DNA from: Symsagittifera roscoffensis
Taxonomy: Eukaryota > Xenacoelomorpha > Acoela > Convolutidae
Length of the DNA: 64,000 nt
Assembly (NCBI RefSeq): GCF_963678635.1
Contig: NC_087062.1
Span: 16,915,789-16,979,788 of the forward strand
Reading direction: 5' to 3'
How positions within the stretch are numbered: position 1 is the first letter of the stretch; each line of letters starts with the position of its first letter. A program made the position numbers and the translations under genes. Positions 19,491 to 30,231 of this stretch are shown one piece after another. Below the pieces are notes generated by a model. That model did no database searches. It was not told where the DNA came from and saw only the letters and a program-made list of their open reading frames with translations.

Positions 19491-20315
19491 TTAGACAAGT
19501 TATATGAATCGTACCTGTGGATGTAATCAAGGGTTTTGGAAAGTTGGAGGAATAGTTCCAGTATAGTGTAGAAAATTTAAAAAATGTTACAAAAAATGAT
19601 TAGGATTATTAGAAAAGATTCAAGTATATCAAAAAGAAATATTATAAAGGTTTCAAGTATTGTAAAAAAATGTTTAAGATTTATGATTATTTGAGTAACT
19701 GATTGAGAGAAGAGCATTTAAGAAATGATCTCTTGGTCGAATATTTTTTGCTGTTTGAGGCGATTTCCTAGTGTGGTCGGATTATTTATTAGTTTTTTGA
19801 CAAGTGGGTTGAGTTTTGTAAAAAATTGTTGGGGGCAATTTTCATGGTGACTGGGAGGTCGTCTTTTTCTTTATTTTTGTTTGTCAAATGATCCGGGGTA
19901 TGGTGAGATTTTTATACTTTAGGCTAATTAAAATGTTCATATTGTTACTTTAGGCTAAGTTAACAAATTTGCTTTGGGGGTATTCGTGGTCTGAGTTGGG
20001 GAAATATTGTTGATCTTTGGGTTATTAGATAAGGGAGGGGTACGGTATTATGGTGATACTTATTTTAGTTGTCAAGTTGGAGTGGTTTGCTTATTTTTGA
20101 CCTGGAGGTCGTAAAGTTATAGTTATAGATGTGCCTGGAGTTCTATATGATTCGTCTAATTGGTCTTAGTTTGAGTTAGAGAAAGTGACGGATTGGATGA
20201 ATCCTATTGGTCTATTTTGAACTAGAATTATTACGTACTTGTCAGCATGTTATTTTGAAAAATGTAAATGAAAAATGTTTCAAAGGTTTCAAGATAGTGA
20301 AGTATAATGTTAAAA
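19491..20315 (-). other. Gap between gag-pol and the downstream ORFs
   Basis: About 825 bases inside the element with no coding frame of note on the sense strand. In env-bearing retroelements the env splice acceptor or an internal promoter would be expected here, but only weak candidate sites are visible. Confidence 0.5.
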
Positions 20316-23300
20316 TTACTTTTGAAATTCCACTTTCTTTAAAATTTTAGATTGGGGGATGAATATTTTATAGTTTTTACGTGGTTGATTTCGGAGTCTT
20401 GTTGTTTTTCTATTTTCTGATTTGTCGGTTTGTTCTTGGGGTATTATTTGTTCGGTCATTTTTCTATTTTTTCTTTGTTTTGGTGATTCTTTATGATTTT
20501 GTGTATTGATTTTGGTGGCGATTGGTTTTGTGTTTTGATTTTCGGTGGGGTTATCATTTTGTTCTGTGTTTTTCAGATGTGGTTCATTTTGAATGATTTT
20601 TAATCCTGTGAAAGAATATAATTGAGTTAATTCGCGGAGTGCGTATTCTTTTGGGTAATAAGGTAATAGGTTGTTTCGATGTTGAACGATTTCTTTTTTG
20701 TTTGAGTCGGTAATTTTATATGTGACATCAGTGGGTTTTGCAATTATTTGGTATGGTCCTTTTCGAAGGGGTTGTAATTTTTTAGAAATTCCTTTTTGAG
20801 TATTAAAATTAGGTATTAAAACAAATGTTCCAATTTTTAATTCGGAGGCTGGTGTAAAACGTGAATTGATTTGTTCATTAATGTTTTGTCTTTGTAATAA
20901 CTTTTTTGTTATTTTTTGATAAATTTCATTGTGTTTTTTATCTCTATTTAGAATCCATTCGGTGTGTGTACCGGAGGCTAGTTTAAGAATTTGTGGGTGA
21001 TGAAAATGATCTTCATCGTGTGTATGTAAAGGTAGGTTATAACAAATTGAGTCTTTATTTGGTTGACAATAACCTTGTGCGTTTTTATGAGAATTTGCTG
21101 TAAACATTATTGGTTTGCGTGGCTTTTGGTTAAAAACCATTTCATATGGTGACATTCCTAAAGTTGTCGTTATTTGTGAATTATATGCTAAGGGAAATAA
21201 TTTTACATCTGCTGACCATTCGGTATATTTGGTATCATTTCCGTTGATGATACATCTAAGATATTCTTGTAATGAACGGTTCATACCTTCGACTAAGCCG
21301 TTTGTCCAAGGTGCATGAGATGTACGTGGTTTGTGTTTAATGTTATATAAATGACATAGTGTGATAATTTCATTATTTATGAATTCTGTACCGTTGTCTG
21401 TAACTAAAATTTCTGGTAGTCCGAATTTTGCTATCCAGTGTTCATAGAGTGTTGTGTAAGCGTAATAAGCGTTACAATGTGGTACTGGGTTAAGTGCTAC
21501 ATAATGTGTAAATGCGTCAACAATTACCATAATGTAGGAGTTTCCTTCGGATGAGGGTGAAATTGGTCCTTTAGTATCAAATGAGATACGATGATTAAAG
21601 TACAAACTTTGTCCTTTAAAATTTTGTTTTTGTGCTATTTGTTTTTGATTTGGGTAAGGTTTATTTAGTTGACATACTATACAGTCATTGCATAGTACTT
21701 TTATCCAAATTGGTGCATTTGGGAAGTAAAAATTTTGTATAAAATTTGAATATGTTTTCTCTGATCCAGAGTGTCCTTTAATATTTTGTGTATGTGAAAT
21801 ATTAAAAGCTATAAGAATCATACTTAAAGGGAGACATGGAACTGTAGATTCATTCAGGTTATACTCTAAAAGGTCTGTATTTTCGTTAATTGTTGTGTTG
21901 TTAAATTTGCGAAAGTATCGGAGGAGTGTTTTGTTTCCTAGAATTGTTGAATCTGCTTTGATAGGTTTAGTTTTATATTTGTGCCATGATTTCAGTTGTC
22001 TAATTATCGGGTCAAGATTTTGATATTGTTTCAGTGTTGAAATTGTAATCGTTTCTGTTGGAGGGAGAAAAATGTTTTCAATTTCGAATTTAGATAAGGG
22101 TATTGTATCAAGTGGGTCGTGAAGGTCAAAAACTTGATTTATTGTGTATTTTGAATCATTTGTTTGTGGTCCTGATAAATTTATTTTATCAGTTAAATCT
22201 TCTTTTTCAACTAGTGGAAAATGGTCTTTTTTAGGTAGGTGTTGTTTTGTTCGTTTTTGTTGGGTGTTATTTTTTATCCATTGAGAATATGGGATTGGTT
22301 TGAAAGTTGATGTTCCAAGTAAATCAACTTCATAATGATTATTTTGACAATCTAAATAAAGTGGGAAATGTTGTAAACTATTCATTTGTGATTGTTCAAT
22401 ATCAGTTTTTACTGCATATTTGCATTCCAATCGGGGTGATGTTTCGTTTTCTGCAAGGTAGAATTTTATGTTTTTGGGTATTTCAACTGTTGTTTTTCGT
22501 GTAAGTAATTCAGGTGGTGTATTTCGACTTAAGGTGTCTGGTAATGCAAGATTTTTTCCTGCAGTCCAAACTATATGTAAGTTTGGAAATTTCATTAGAA
22601 TTAGTTGAAATCTGTAAACTCGGTGGTTTGGGTTAGATTTTTGTGTAAAGAGAAAGATGATTGGTTTATGGTCTGTGAATAGAACTGTTGGATGTTTTGA
22701 TCCAAGTATCAGAAATTCATATTCTGTCAGTGTATATATTATGGCTGTACATTCTCTCATTAGAGTTGAGAGTCGTAGCTCTGCTTGAGTGAATAATCGA
22801 GAATTTGCTGATATGAGGTTCATTTTATTTGTACCATTATGTGATTGTAATAGTGCTGCACCGATGCCAAAGTTCGAAGCATCGCACATTGCATAAAATG
22901 GTTGATTTGAATCTGGAATTGTGTTTGAAATTTGTTCAGTTAAAAGTTTCTTTATTTCTTCAAATCGTGTTTGATGTTCTATGTTCCATTCAAAATTATT
23001 TTGTTGTCTAAGGATGTTATAAAATGGTCGTAGATATAATTGCGTTTTATAAACATATTTACTTAAAAAGTTTAACATTCCAAGAAATTCTTGGATTTTC
23101 TTTTTATTTGTTGGTGGTTGAAGTTTTTGAATAGCGTCAATGCGTGATTTCAATGGAGTGATTGTTTTTCTTTCTATATTATGTCCTAAGAATTTAACTC
23201 TTGTCAAAAAGAAGTGTGATTTATCGGGGGCGGCCTTCAGATTTTCGTTCTGAAGTATTTGGTGATATTTTTCTAAAACATTGAACATCTCGTCTTTTGT

Positions 23301-26300
23301 TTGTGATTGCATAAAAACATCGTCTAAATAGGTGATTGCGTTTTTCTTGAGTATTAGTGGTCTAAAAATTTTGCTCATAAAAGCTGAAAATGCTGCTGGT
23401 CCTATGGATATTCCATAGAATAAGCGGTTGAATTCATATTGTTGGTTTCCGATAACAAATTGTGTTAAACGTCGTGATTGTTCATCTAGTGGCATTTGAT
23501 TGTATGCACTATTCATATCGGCGGTTGTAAAGTATTTGCCGTTTATTTTTGTTAAAATAACTTGTATTGGTTCAATGGGCCAATTACATTTTGATTCATC
23601 TATAAGTGAATTGAGGTATCTAGCATCGAGAACGATTTTTAATGATTCTCCTTTAGCTAGAATGATAACGGGGTTGATAAATGTGTTGCCTTTTGGTTGT
23701 TCTTCTTTATTAACTGGTGATATAATGTTGTATTGTTCTAAAATATCGAGTAATCTGTTCACTTTATCATGTAAGTGAATTGGTACTTTACTTGCTCTCT
23801 GTTTTTTGAAAACTGCGTCTGGTTTTAACGGGAGATGTAGTGATGAACTGATTTTCCCAACATCAAATTTTGATGTTGCATAGACTGATGAATATTTAAT
23901 TAGCTGTTTGGCTAACTTTTCGAATTCGTCTTGTGTTATTTGTGAATGTTGGAAATTAAACATTGTTAAAAATTTTTGTTGGTCCTCCGTGTAGTTACTT
24001 ATGTTGAATGTAGGTTTGAAATATGGAGTTTTTGTGAAATAATCCGTATTTCTGTTTTCGTTACTTATTATATTATTTATAGATAATTCTTCATTAAGAA
24101 TTGTAGATTGGCAAATATCTAGTAATTGGAGTATATTATTTACGCGATAGGCTTTTTCGTGTATTGGTGATATTGTAGCGTTGGTTTCACAATATCCTAA
24201 AAGTCCTAAAGGTAATGTTACTTGGTAAGGTGTGTTGTTATAGACATGTAAGGAAATGATATCTGAATTCGAATTTTTCAAATATTTTATGGATGAGATT
24301 GTGATTTTGAAAAATTTGTGAATAGGTTTGAATTCAAATTCTGACATATAAAATTTTTGTTTGTTTTGTTCTTTATCATATTGGTGAACTTGTTTGATTA
24401 AAAAATTATAGATATTTCCTGATAGTGGTTTCAAGTGTTTTCTTTGTTGGTTAAATATCGGGTAGAATTTTGAAAAGAATGGTGGTTGTTTATTTAATCT
24501 TTGAAAAAATGTTAAGGATGTTTCTTTTGTTTTTGTATATTTATCTTTGATTAATATTTTACTATTTAGTATGTTAATTGTTGGTATGTACTTCGAAATA
24601 AATGGTATTCCAATGATATTATATTTAATGTCAGTGATATGGAATATTTGTTTAAATGGCTTATTTAAAATTTTGCTTTGTTCCATTGTTCTGGTGGGGA
24701 GGAGAAATAATTGGATTTTTCCGTAGTTTATCAATGTTGATCCTTGTGCTGTTGCTAGTTTGCTGGAGGTTTCAAGAGGTGTTAGCTTTGGGTGTAAGGT
24801 TTTTATTTCATTCCATGTGGGGATGTTTATTATGTTTGATTCTGCTCCTGAATCAATTAAAAAATCTATTTCAAGGTCTGGTGGTTGAAATTCTTTATTT
24901 CTTGGGCTTTCTAAGAGAAATGGTATTGTCCAAATTTTTTCTTTGGGTTGTTCTCTTTGTATATTTTGATAAATGTGGTTTGTATTCAAGCATTTTGTTT
25001 TGGTATTTTTATTGGTTTGATTTGTAGTGTTAATCTCGTTTGTTTCTTGCGTCGTTGGTGTGGAATTTATGGGTGTAGTGTAATAATTTTGAAGAAATTC
25101 TGATTGATTTTCATATATGTGTGATGGAAAGGGTTGTTCATATATGACAGATTCATAGTCATTTTCGACTTTTATCATATTGATAGAAAGAGTGTTTTCA
25201 GTATCACTTTCTGAATCTGATGATGTACAGTTTATTTGATTGAGTTGTAACGTATCAGTTACTGTGTCATCAATACCTGGAGGGTCTGATGTTGTTTCTG
25301 GATTAGATTGTACTTGATTAATATGTCTTTGATGTTTAGGTGTACTACTTCTGTGGCGATTATTGGAATTATTATAGTTATTATTATTCCGGTGTGGTGA
25401 TTGGGAATAATTTCTATAACGATTATTATAACTTGGGTGTCGATTTTGTGAATTATTTCGCGATCTGTTTTGGTAATTATTGTTTGGTCTGTTATAGTTC
25501 GATCTATTATATGAGTTATTCCTTGATTGATTGTTCGGGTAATTCTGGTTTCGGTTGTTTGAATAACTTCTATTTTGATTATAGGAGTAGTTTCTATTCC
25601 TATTGTATGATGAATTTCGTGATTGATTGTTTGGATAGTAGTTATTTCTTGATTGGGAATTAGATCTAGAAACAAATCGTTGTGTATTGGAATTTGATCT
25701 GGAGTAGTTATTTCGACTATTTGGTCTATTGTAGTGATTTTGTGATGAATTATACGTGTTTCTTCGTTCTGGTGATCTTCCTCTATAACTTGAGTTATAT
25801 GGTGATTGATTTCTTGTATAATTTGTATTGTTCGGGAGTGGTTTTCCTGAACTGTTGTTGCTGTGAACTGTTTTGTTCGGTAGATTTTGATCTTTTTTCA
25901 TGTATTGATAGAATGATTTATTTGGTTCTTTATATTTTTGAGGTTTATTTTGGTTGTCTTGCTGTTTTTGTCTACATTCGGAAATACTGTGTCCGTATCG
26001 TCGGCAATAATTACACCATTTTTTGAAAGATGGTTTGCCTTTAAAGTTTGGGTTCTTTTCGTAAATATTGAGTATTTCAGTGATTTTTTCAACGAGGTCT
26101 GTCTCTGATTCCTGTATATTATTAATATTAGTGGGAGTCGTTTCAATTTTGTTAACGTATTGTAATTTCAGATTTTCCGTTTCTTCTAGTTTCATCGTGA
26201 TTTCTGCTTGTTCTAATTTGTCTACTAGTTTTTGAAAATCTAAATCGGGTTCTCGAATTGAAGAAGGATGGGATGCTCTCTTTTTTATTTCTATTTTCCT

Positions 26301-28538
26301 TAATTGTGGTGTTAAGGTCATCATTAAGATTTCTGTCATCTTTGTGTTTTTATAGTCATGTGTATTTAATGAATATGCTTTTCGAACTAGTGTTTCGATT
26401 CGTACTGCTATTTGCTTGATGGTTTCGTTTGGTAATCTGCGAATTTCATTACATAAAACTCTTTGTTGTTGTTTGTTTCTTTCGGAGTCAAACATTTTTG
26501 AAAATTCTTGTGTAAACCTTTTCCAGTTTGATTTTATTTCTTGAGGTAGTACTGAAAACCATTTTTGGGCTGCGCCATCTAAGGTTGTTTGTATTAACGC
26601 TGTGCGTCGATGTATCCAATTTTGATGTAGTGGCGTATTAATTGGTTCAGGTCCAATATTTAAAATCAGGTTTGCTGTTACTGCATTTAAATAATCTTCT
26701 ACAGAGTATTCAGGGTCTGTTCCTGTGAAAACCATTAAAGGTTTGTTTGATGTTATTGATGATCCACCCATAAGGTATGGATTCATTGTCATTTGTAATG
26801 ATTCTGCTGCATTTGGCATTTGAGAAAAATTTGAAAGTTGGTTTCTTGTTATTTCATGTTGTTGGAGATAATATGGGAGTGGTATTTCATTTTGCATTTG
26901 TGATGCTTGATACGAGTGTGCAGTCATTGGATTTTGTTGTTGAATTGGTTGAAAAGATTGTGTATTAATGAGATTTTGTTGTTGAATTGGTTGTTGATGT
27001 TGTGCATCTATTGGTTGTGGAGAAAAATTTCTATGATTTGTACGTGTTCTCTGTATTCCTTGTCTACGATATTCTTGAGTATTTGGTGCAAATATATCTG
27101 GTTGTAAGAAATCATCATCTGAGGATAAATAATCCATTTGATAAGATGTCTGTTTTTTATTTTTATTTTGTTGAAAAAATGGGTAATTTTCACTGTGATC
27201 CTGTGGAGGATTTGTTTGGAAATTTATTGAATTAGGTTGGGTCATTGGGTTATCCCAATTTCGAGATCTTGTATATTGGTTAAAATTTCTTTGTGGTTGA
27301 TTATATGTTTTTGATGGATGTGTATAATTATAATTATGGTCTGCAAAGTTGTTTCTAGTGAATGTTTTGCGTGTTTTTGATGGTATTGTCATGGGTCTGT
27401 ATGTTTGGTAATCCATATGTGAATATTTAGGGGCAACCGAAGGTTTAACGGTTGATTGTAAGGTTACCTGTGTTTGTGAAGGATTTGTATTTCTTGGTGT
27501 TGTTAAATTTGGGCGTATTGGTGAAATACTTTGTTGTGTAGTTGTTGTGTGTACAATTTCTTCATTTATGAAGTGTGATGGTGTCTGGATATCTTGTTGA
27601 GTAAGATTCCTAGTTCCATTGAGGTTTTCATTGTGTATAACTGTAGAGTTTAAACTATTATTTTGTGTATCGGGCAAAAATGTATTATAGTTTAATGGTG
27701 TTGCATCAATGGTTAATGGTATTACTTTTACATAATCTCTTATGTAAGATATCGTACTTATTGCTTGACTTGAGATTGATTGTGGGAAGTTTATAAATGC
27801 GGGATGAGACCATTCGGGGTCCCAAACATAATCTGATTGTTCTGTGATAGCGGTATCATCGTTCGAGTTTTGGGGTCTAAAATTTTTTCTTGCTTGTGCA
27901 ATTAAATCAATATTGTGTGTGAAATAATCTATTATGAACCATGCCAAAATTTTTTGTAGATCGTGTTTTGTATGTTGTGAAACGTCGTCTTTCGTGAAAT
28001 TTTCTTTAATGATGTTTAAATAACTAGAGAGTAGTGTGATTTCATGTCGTACTTTCAAATGTTTGGATGTTTCTGTCGGTGAGACATTTGTTAGTGGGAT
28101 TTCGTTTTCTAATATTGAAATATAACTATATATTATTGCGAAAACTTCATTGGTGAATATGGAGTTTGCTCTTTGTGAGTTTTGATATTGGATGCTTTTT
28201 ATATATTCTGAAAAAACTTTTGAAAATTCTAAATCAAGATCGTCTGTTTGAATTGTATATTTTCTATTATTATGGTTTGGTGAGGTGAATTCTATGGAGT
28301 AGATTCCATACTGTTGTGTTATGTTGCATATATCTTTTAAGTAGTGATCTATGATTTGTCTTTTGATTTTTACATCGGGGAACTCTGTTTTACATGGACT
28401 GATTCCGGGTTCAAATAAATTTACGAGTAAATTTTGACAAAATATGTGTTGTCCTCTATCAGTGTCTGCGTCTACTATAAAAGGAAAGATTTCATCATCA
28501 TCTGGAGTTTCTTCACCTGGAGTGTGCGTTGAGCTCAT
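20316..28538 (-). CDS. Fused Gag-Pol polyprotein (2,740 aa)
   Basis: One uninterrupted 2,740-codon frame from an ATG. Gag: N-terminal region 1-230, a Pro/Gln/Asn-rich linker, a retrotransposon-gag-like helical part around 600-800 (WIHRRTALIQTTLDGAAQKW near 640), a CCHC knuckle CNYCRRYGHSISEC near 839, then a very Asn/Arg/Ser/Tyr-rich tail to about 1080. Pol: aspartic protease LIDSGAES near 1227; reverse transcriptase about 1560-1830 with TADMNSAYNQ and the YLDD box near 1735; RNase H with CDAS near 1881 and TDHK near 1954; integrase with an HHCC-type finger near 2250-2285 and catalytic FDTKG (~2317), TDNGTEF (~2382) and NGLVEGMN (~2417); GPY-type module LRKGPYQII near 2590; basic tail. Gag and Pol are in the same frame with no stop or slippery site needed, so the Gag:Pol ratio must be set differently (proteolysis or splicing). 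All catalytic residues are present. Confidence 0.96.
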   Translation of the reverse strand: MSSTHTPGEETPDDDEIFPFIVDADTDRGQHIFCQNLLVNLFEPGISPCKTEFPDVKIKRQIIDHYLKDICNITQQYGIYSIEFTSPNHNNRKYTIQTDDLDLEFSKVFSEYIKSIQYQNSQRANSIFTNEVFAIIYSYISILENEIPLTNVSPTETSKHLKVRHEITLLSSYLNIIKENFTKDDVSQHTKHDLQKILAWFIIDYFTHNIDLIAQARKNFRPQNSNDDTAITEQSDYVWDPEWSHPAFINFPQSISSQAISTISYIRDYVKVIPLTIDATPLNYNTFLPDTQNNSLNSTVIHNENLNGTRNLTQQDIQTPSHFINEEIVHTTTTQQSISPIRPNLTTPRNTNPSQTQVTLQSTVKPSVAPKYSHMDYQTYRPMTIPSKTRKTFTRNNFADHNYNYTHPSKTYNQPQRNFNQYTRSRNWDNPMTQPNSINFQTNPPQDHSENYPFFQQNKNKKQTSYQMDYLSSDDDFLQPDIFAPNTQEYRRQGIQRTRTNHRNFSPQPIDAQHQQPIQQQNLINTQSFQPIQQQNPMTAHSYQASQMQNEIPLPYYLQQHEITRNQLSNFSQMPNAAESLQMTMNPYLMGGSSITSNKPLMVFTGTDPEYSVEDYLNAVTANLILNIGPEPINTPLHQNWIHRRTALIQTTLDGAAQKWFSVLPQEIKSNWKRFTQEFSKMFDSERNKQQQRVLCNEIRRLPNETIKQIAVRIETLVRKAYSLNTHDYKNTKMTEILMMTLTPQLRKIEIKKRASHPSSIREPDLDFQKLVDKLEQAEITMKLEETENLKLQYVNKIETTPTNINNIQESETDLVEKITEILNIYEKNPNFKGKPSFKKWCNYCRRYGHSISECRQKQQDNQNKPQKYKEPNKSFYQYMKKDQNLPNKTVHSNNSSGKPLPNNTNYTRNQSPYNSSYRGRSPERRNTYNSSQNHYNRPNSRNNYSRSNSNTQRFVSRSNSQSRNNYYPNNQSRNSSYNRNRNYSYNQNRSYSNNRNQNYPNNQSRNNSYNRSNYNRPNNNYQNRSRNNSQNRHPSYNNRYRNYSQSPHRNNNNYNNSNNRHRSSTPKHQRHINQVQSNPETTSDPPGIDDTVTDTLQLNQINCTSSDSESDTENTLSINMIKVENDYESVIYEQPFPSHIYENQSEFLQNYYTTPINSTPTTQETNEINTTNQTNKNTKTKCLNTNHIYQNIQREQPKEKIWTIPFLLESPRNKEFQPPDLEIDFLIDSGAESNIINIPTWNEIKTLHPKLTPLETSSKLATAQGSTLINYGKIQLFLLPTRTMEQSKILNKPFKQIFHITDIKYNIIGIPFISKYIPTINILNSKILIKDKYTKTKETSLTFFQRLNKQPPFFSKFYPIFNQQRKHLKPLSGNIYNFLIKQVHQYDKEQNKQKFYMSEFEFKPIHKFFKITISSIKYLKNSNSDIISLHVYNNTPYQVTLPLGLLGYCETNATISPIHEKAYRVNNILQLLDICQSTILNEELSINNIISNENRNTDYFTKTPYFKPTFNISNYTEDQQKFLTMFNFQHSQITQDEFEKLAKQLIKYSSVYATSKFDVGKISSSLHLPLKPDAVFKKQRASKVPIHLHDKVNRLLDILEQYNIISPVNKEEQPKGNTFINPVIILAKGESLKIVLDARYLNSLIDESKCNWPIEPIQVILTKINGKYFTTADMNSAYNQMPLDEQSRRLTQFVIGNQQYEFNRLFYGISIGPAAFSAFMSKIFRPLILKKNAITYLDDVFMQSQTKDEMFNVLEKYHQILQNENLKAAPDKSHFFLTRVKFLGHNIERKTITPLKSRIDAIQKLQPPTNKKKIQEFLGMLNFLSKYVYKTQLYLRPFYNILRQQNNFEWNIEHQTRFEEIKKLLTEQISNTIPDSNQPFYAMCDASNFGIGAALLQSHNGTNKMNLISANSRLFTQAELRLSTLMRECTAIIYTLTEYEFLILGSKHPTVLFTDHKPIIFLFTQKSNPNHRVYRFQLILMKFPNLHIVWTAGKNLALPDTLSRNTPPELLTRKTTVEIPKNIKFYLAENETSPRLECKYAVKTDIEQSQMNSLQHFPLYLDCQNNHYEVDLLGTSTFKPIPYSQWIKNNTQQKRTKQHLPKKDHFPLVEKEDLTDKINLSGPQTNDSKYTINQVFDLHDPLDTIPLSKFEIENIFLPPTETITISTLKQYQNLDPIIRQLKSWHKYKTKPIKADSTILGNKTLLRYFRKFNNTTINENTDLLEYNLNESTVPCLPLSMILIAFNISHTQNIKGHSGSEKTYSNFIQNFYFPNAPIWIKVLCNDCIVCQLNKPYPNQKQIAQKQNFKGQSLYFNHRISFDTKGPISPSSEGNSYIMVIVDAFTHYVALNPVPHCNAYYAYTTLYEHWIAKFGLPEILVTDNGTEFINNEIITLCHLYNIKHKPRTSHAPWTNGLVEGMNRSLQEYLRCIINGNDTKYTEWSADVKLFPLAYNSQITTTLGMSPYEMVFNQKPRKPIMFTANSHKNAQGYCQPNKDSICYNLPLHTHDEDHFHHPQILKLASGTHTEWILNRDKKHNEIYQKITKKLLQRQNINEQINSRFTPASELKIGTFVLIPNFNTQKGISKKLQPLRKGPYQIIAKPTDVTYKITDSNKKEIVQHRNNLLPYYPKEYALRELTQLYSFTGLKIIQNEPHLKNTEQNDNPTENQNTKPIATKINTQNHKESPKQRKNRKMTEQIIPQEQTDKSENRKTTRLRNQPRKNYKIFIPQSKILKKVEFQK

Positions 28539-28689
28539 TTTTTCGTTCGATGACTGTTAATATGTAATTATCAATGTGTCTAATTGGTTGATTCCAATTG
28601 TATAAATGTACTGGTTTGTGTTTATACTGCTTTTTTATTCTTCTTTTTCCTCTTTTTGATGAATTTGAAGTTGTTTCTGAGTCAGAAAA

Positions 28690-28980
28690 TCATAATTGAT
28701 CGTGAAGTGGGCAATTTTTATCTATTGATTCTTTTAGTTTGTAAAGTTCGTCTAAACTGTTAGTTTCTGATTCTGAAAATGCGTTTCGATTTTTTGAAAA
28801 TCTTTTTCGTGTTATTTGTCTTTGTTTCGTTATTATTTTTCTTTTTAGTGTTTGTCGTTTTGTTCGAATGTATCCAACTGTTTGTGTATGAGGTGTGATT
28901 ACAAGGTCGTATTTTTTGTTATCTATTTCGCAATTGTGTAAAACGATTGTTTGTTTATTTCCTAGGTTTTTAAATGACAT
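28690..28980 (-). CDS. Basic leader ORF upstream of gag (96 aa)
   Basis: ATG-initiated 96-codon frame 151 bases upstream of the gag start on the same strand. Residues 39-66 are dense in Arg and Lys (RTKRQTLKRKIITKQRQIT), followed by an acidic/Ser segment (SESETNSLDEL). An arginine-rich stretch next to an acidic or leucine-containing segment is how small RNA-binding export or trans-acting proteins of complex retroviruses look, but no homology is visible, so this is inference. It is the first sizeable ATG frame after the leader. The second copy of the element has lost it by deletion, so conservation cannot be tested inside this window. Confidence 0.5.
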   Translation of the reverse strand: MSFKNLGNKQTIVLHNCEIDNKKYDLVITPHTQTVGYIRTKRQTLKRKIITKQRQITRKRFSKNRNAFSESETNSLDELYKLKESIDKNCPLHDQL

Positions 28981-29498
28981 AAGGTTTAGGATGACGGATG
29001 CAAAAGGTTGTTAAATGATTTCTATTTTCCTTAAACTGTTAGTTCTTACGATTTTTTGGTTAGCTTAACCTGGGTCTGTTTGTTCAGGGTTGGAGAGAAA
29101 AGTATATCGATTCCGAAGAATGATTTTTTACTTTCTCGTGGCTAGTATAAGTTAAGGTGTTAACTTACTTAATCTTACTTAGGGGTAGTGATTGTGTTCA
29201 AGGGTTGGAGAATAGTAAATCGATCCACAAGGTTCAGGTATAATTAGAACGCGAGTAGTTCGTTAGATACTATTTTAAACTTACTAAGTTTAAGATTTAT
29301 CCTGGGTCTGGTAAGAGGGGGGGTCAAGTGAAGGATGAATAACCGAAGTTCTTCACTGTTTATCCTAATTTGAATGATTAGTTTTGTTTAAAAATTTCTA
29401 TTAGTCTTAGGTCTTTAGAAAGGGTTGGGTAGTGAATCGACGTTTGAGGTCGTTAGACACTAGTTAAGTGGGTGGGGGAGAACAAAGTTGTTCTGTTT

Positions 29499-29583
29499 GA
29501 TCCAAGGATAAGCCTTGATGATCAAATTTAAAATTTAATTAAGTAGAAAATGATTTAAGATCCAAGGATAAGCCTTGATGATC
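29499..29583 (-). repeat. Hairpin-forming leader repeat, two copies
   Basis: An exact 25-base block (core CCAAGGATAAGCCTTGATG) occurs at 29499-29523 and 29559-29583, a 60-base period. Each copy contains the inverted pair CAAGG/CCTTG around a five-base loop. Degenerate versions occur at about 60-65-base spacing in the leader of the old fragment (around 32803, 32866 and 32930). Confidence 0.75.
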
Positions 29584-30213
29584 TGGTTTTAAAATTAAGT
29601 GAATTTAAGTTTTAATAAAATTTTAAATGTGTGTAAAGGAAAGATTTAGTGTTTTGATGATATTAGTGGGTTTATGATTGCTGTTATGTTTTAGATGACG
29701 GAGCTGGAACAACAGGATGATTTATGATTACTAACCATTTATTGTCATGCTACTAATTTTTATTTTTCTTTTCAATAAATATTTTTCAAACATGTTTTGT
29801 ATATTACTGCAGAGTTTTAGGAAAACGATCTTAGATCTTTTTATCAATCGTTATTGTATATTAATAATTTTGTTTAGCGCCTGAAATGATTTTGAAGAGT
29901 AACTTCAAGGTTTTATGTTTGCAAATGGAAATCTAAATTCATTGCAAGTAGTATTCGAAATATAAAAGTTTGTTCTGGCTTTTGCCGAACTATCATATAA
30001 CTATACGGCAAGTTTCTACTTTGTCGTATGTCGTCTTTGGTTCGAGGTCTTCTTCCAATTCCGGGTAGTTCTGTTATGGTTCGGAATATTGGCTCTGATC
30101 TATTGAGTCGTAGAGACATTTCGATTAAATTATTGTCGTATAACATTTTGTAAATGTTTTTGTCTAATTTCTAATCTATTTTGGTTAATTCTAAGCTATT
30201 AAGGTCTTGTTCG

Positions 30214-30231
30214 AGACTTATGGTCGCACCA
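30214..30231 (-). other. Primer-binding site of the 18.9-kb element
   Basis: On the sense strand the 5' LTR ends ...CTAACTCA, followed by TC and then TGGTGCGACCATAAGTC. A TGG start two bases inside the LTR is the classic position of a tRNA primer site. The sequence does not match a tRNA 3' end that I can name; TGGTGCGACCA is preserved in the second copy, supporting function. Confidence 0.7.

Noticed and set aside
29499-29583. CRISPR-like array
   Set aside because: There are only two repeat units in a retroelement leader of a eukaryote; no cas genes and no spacer series.
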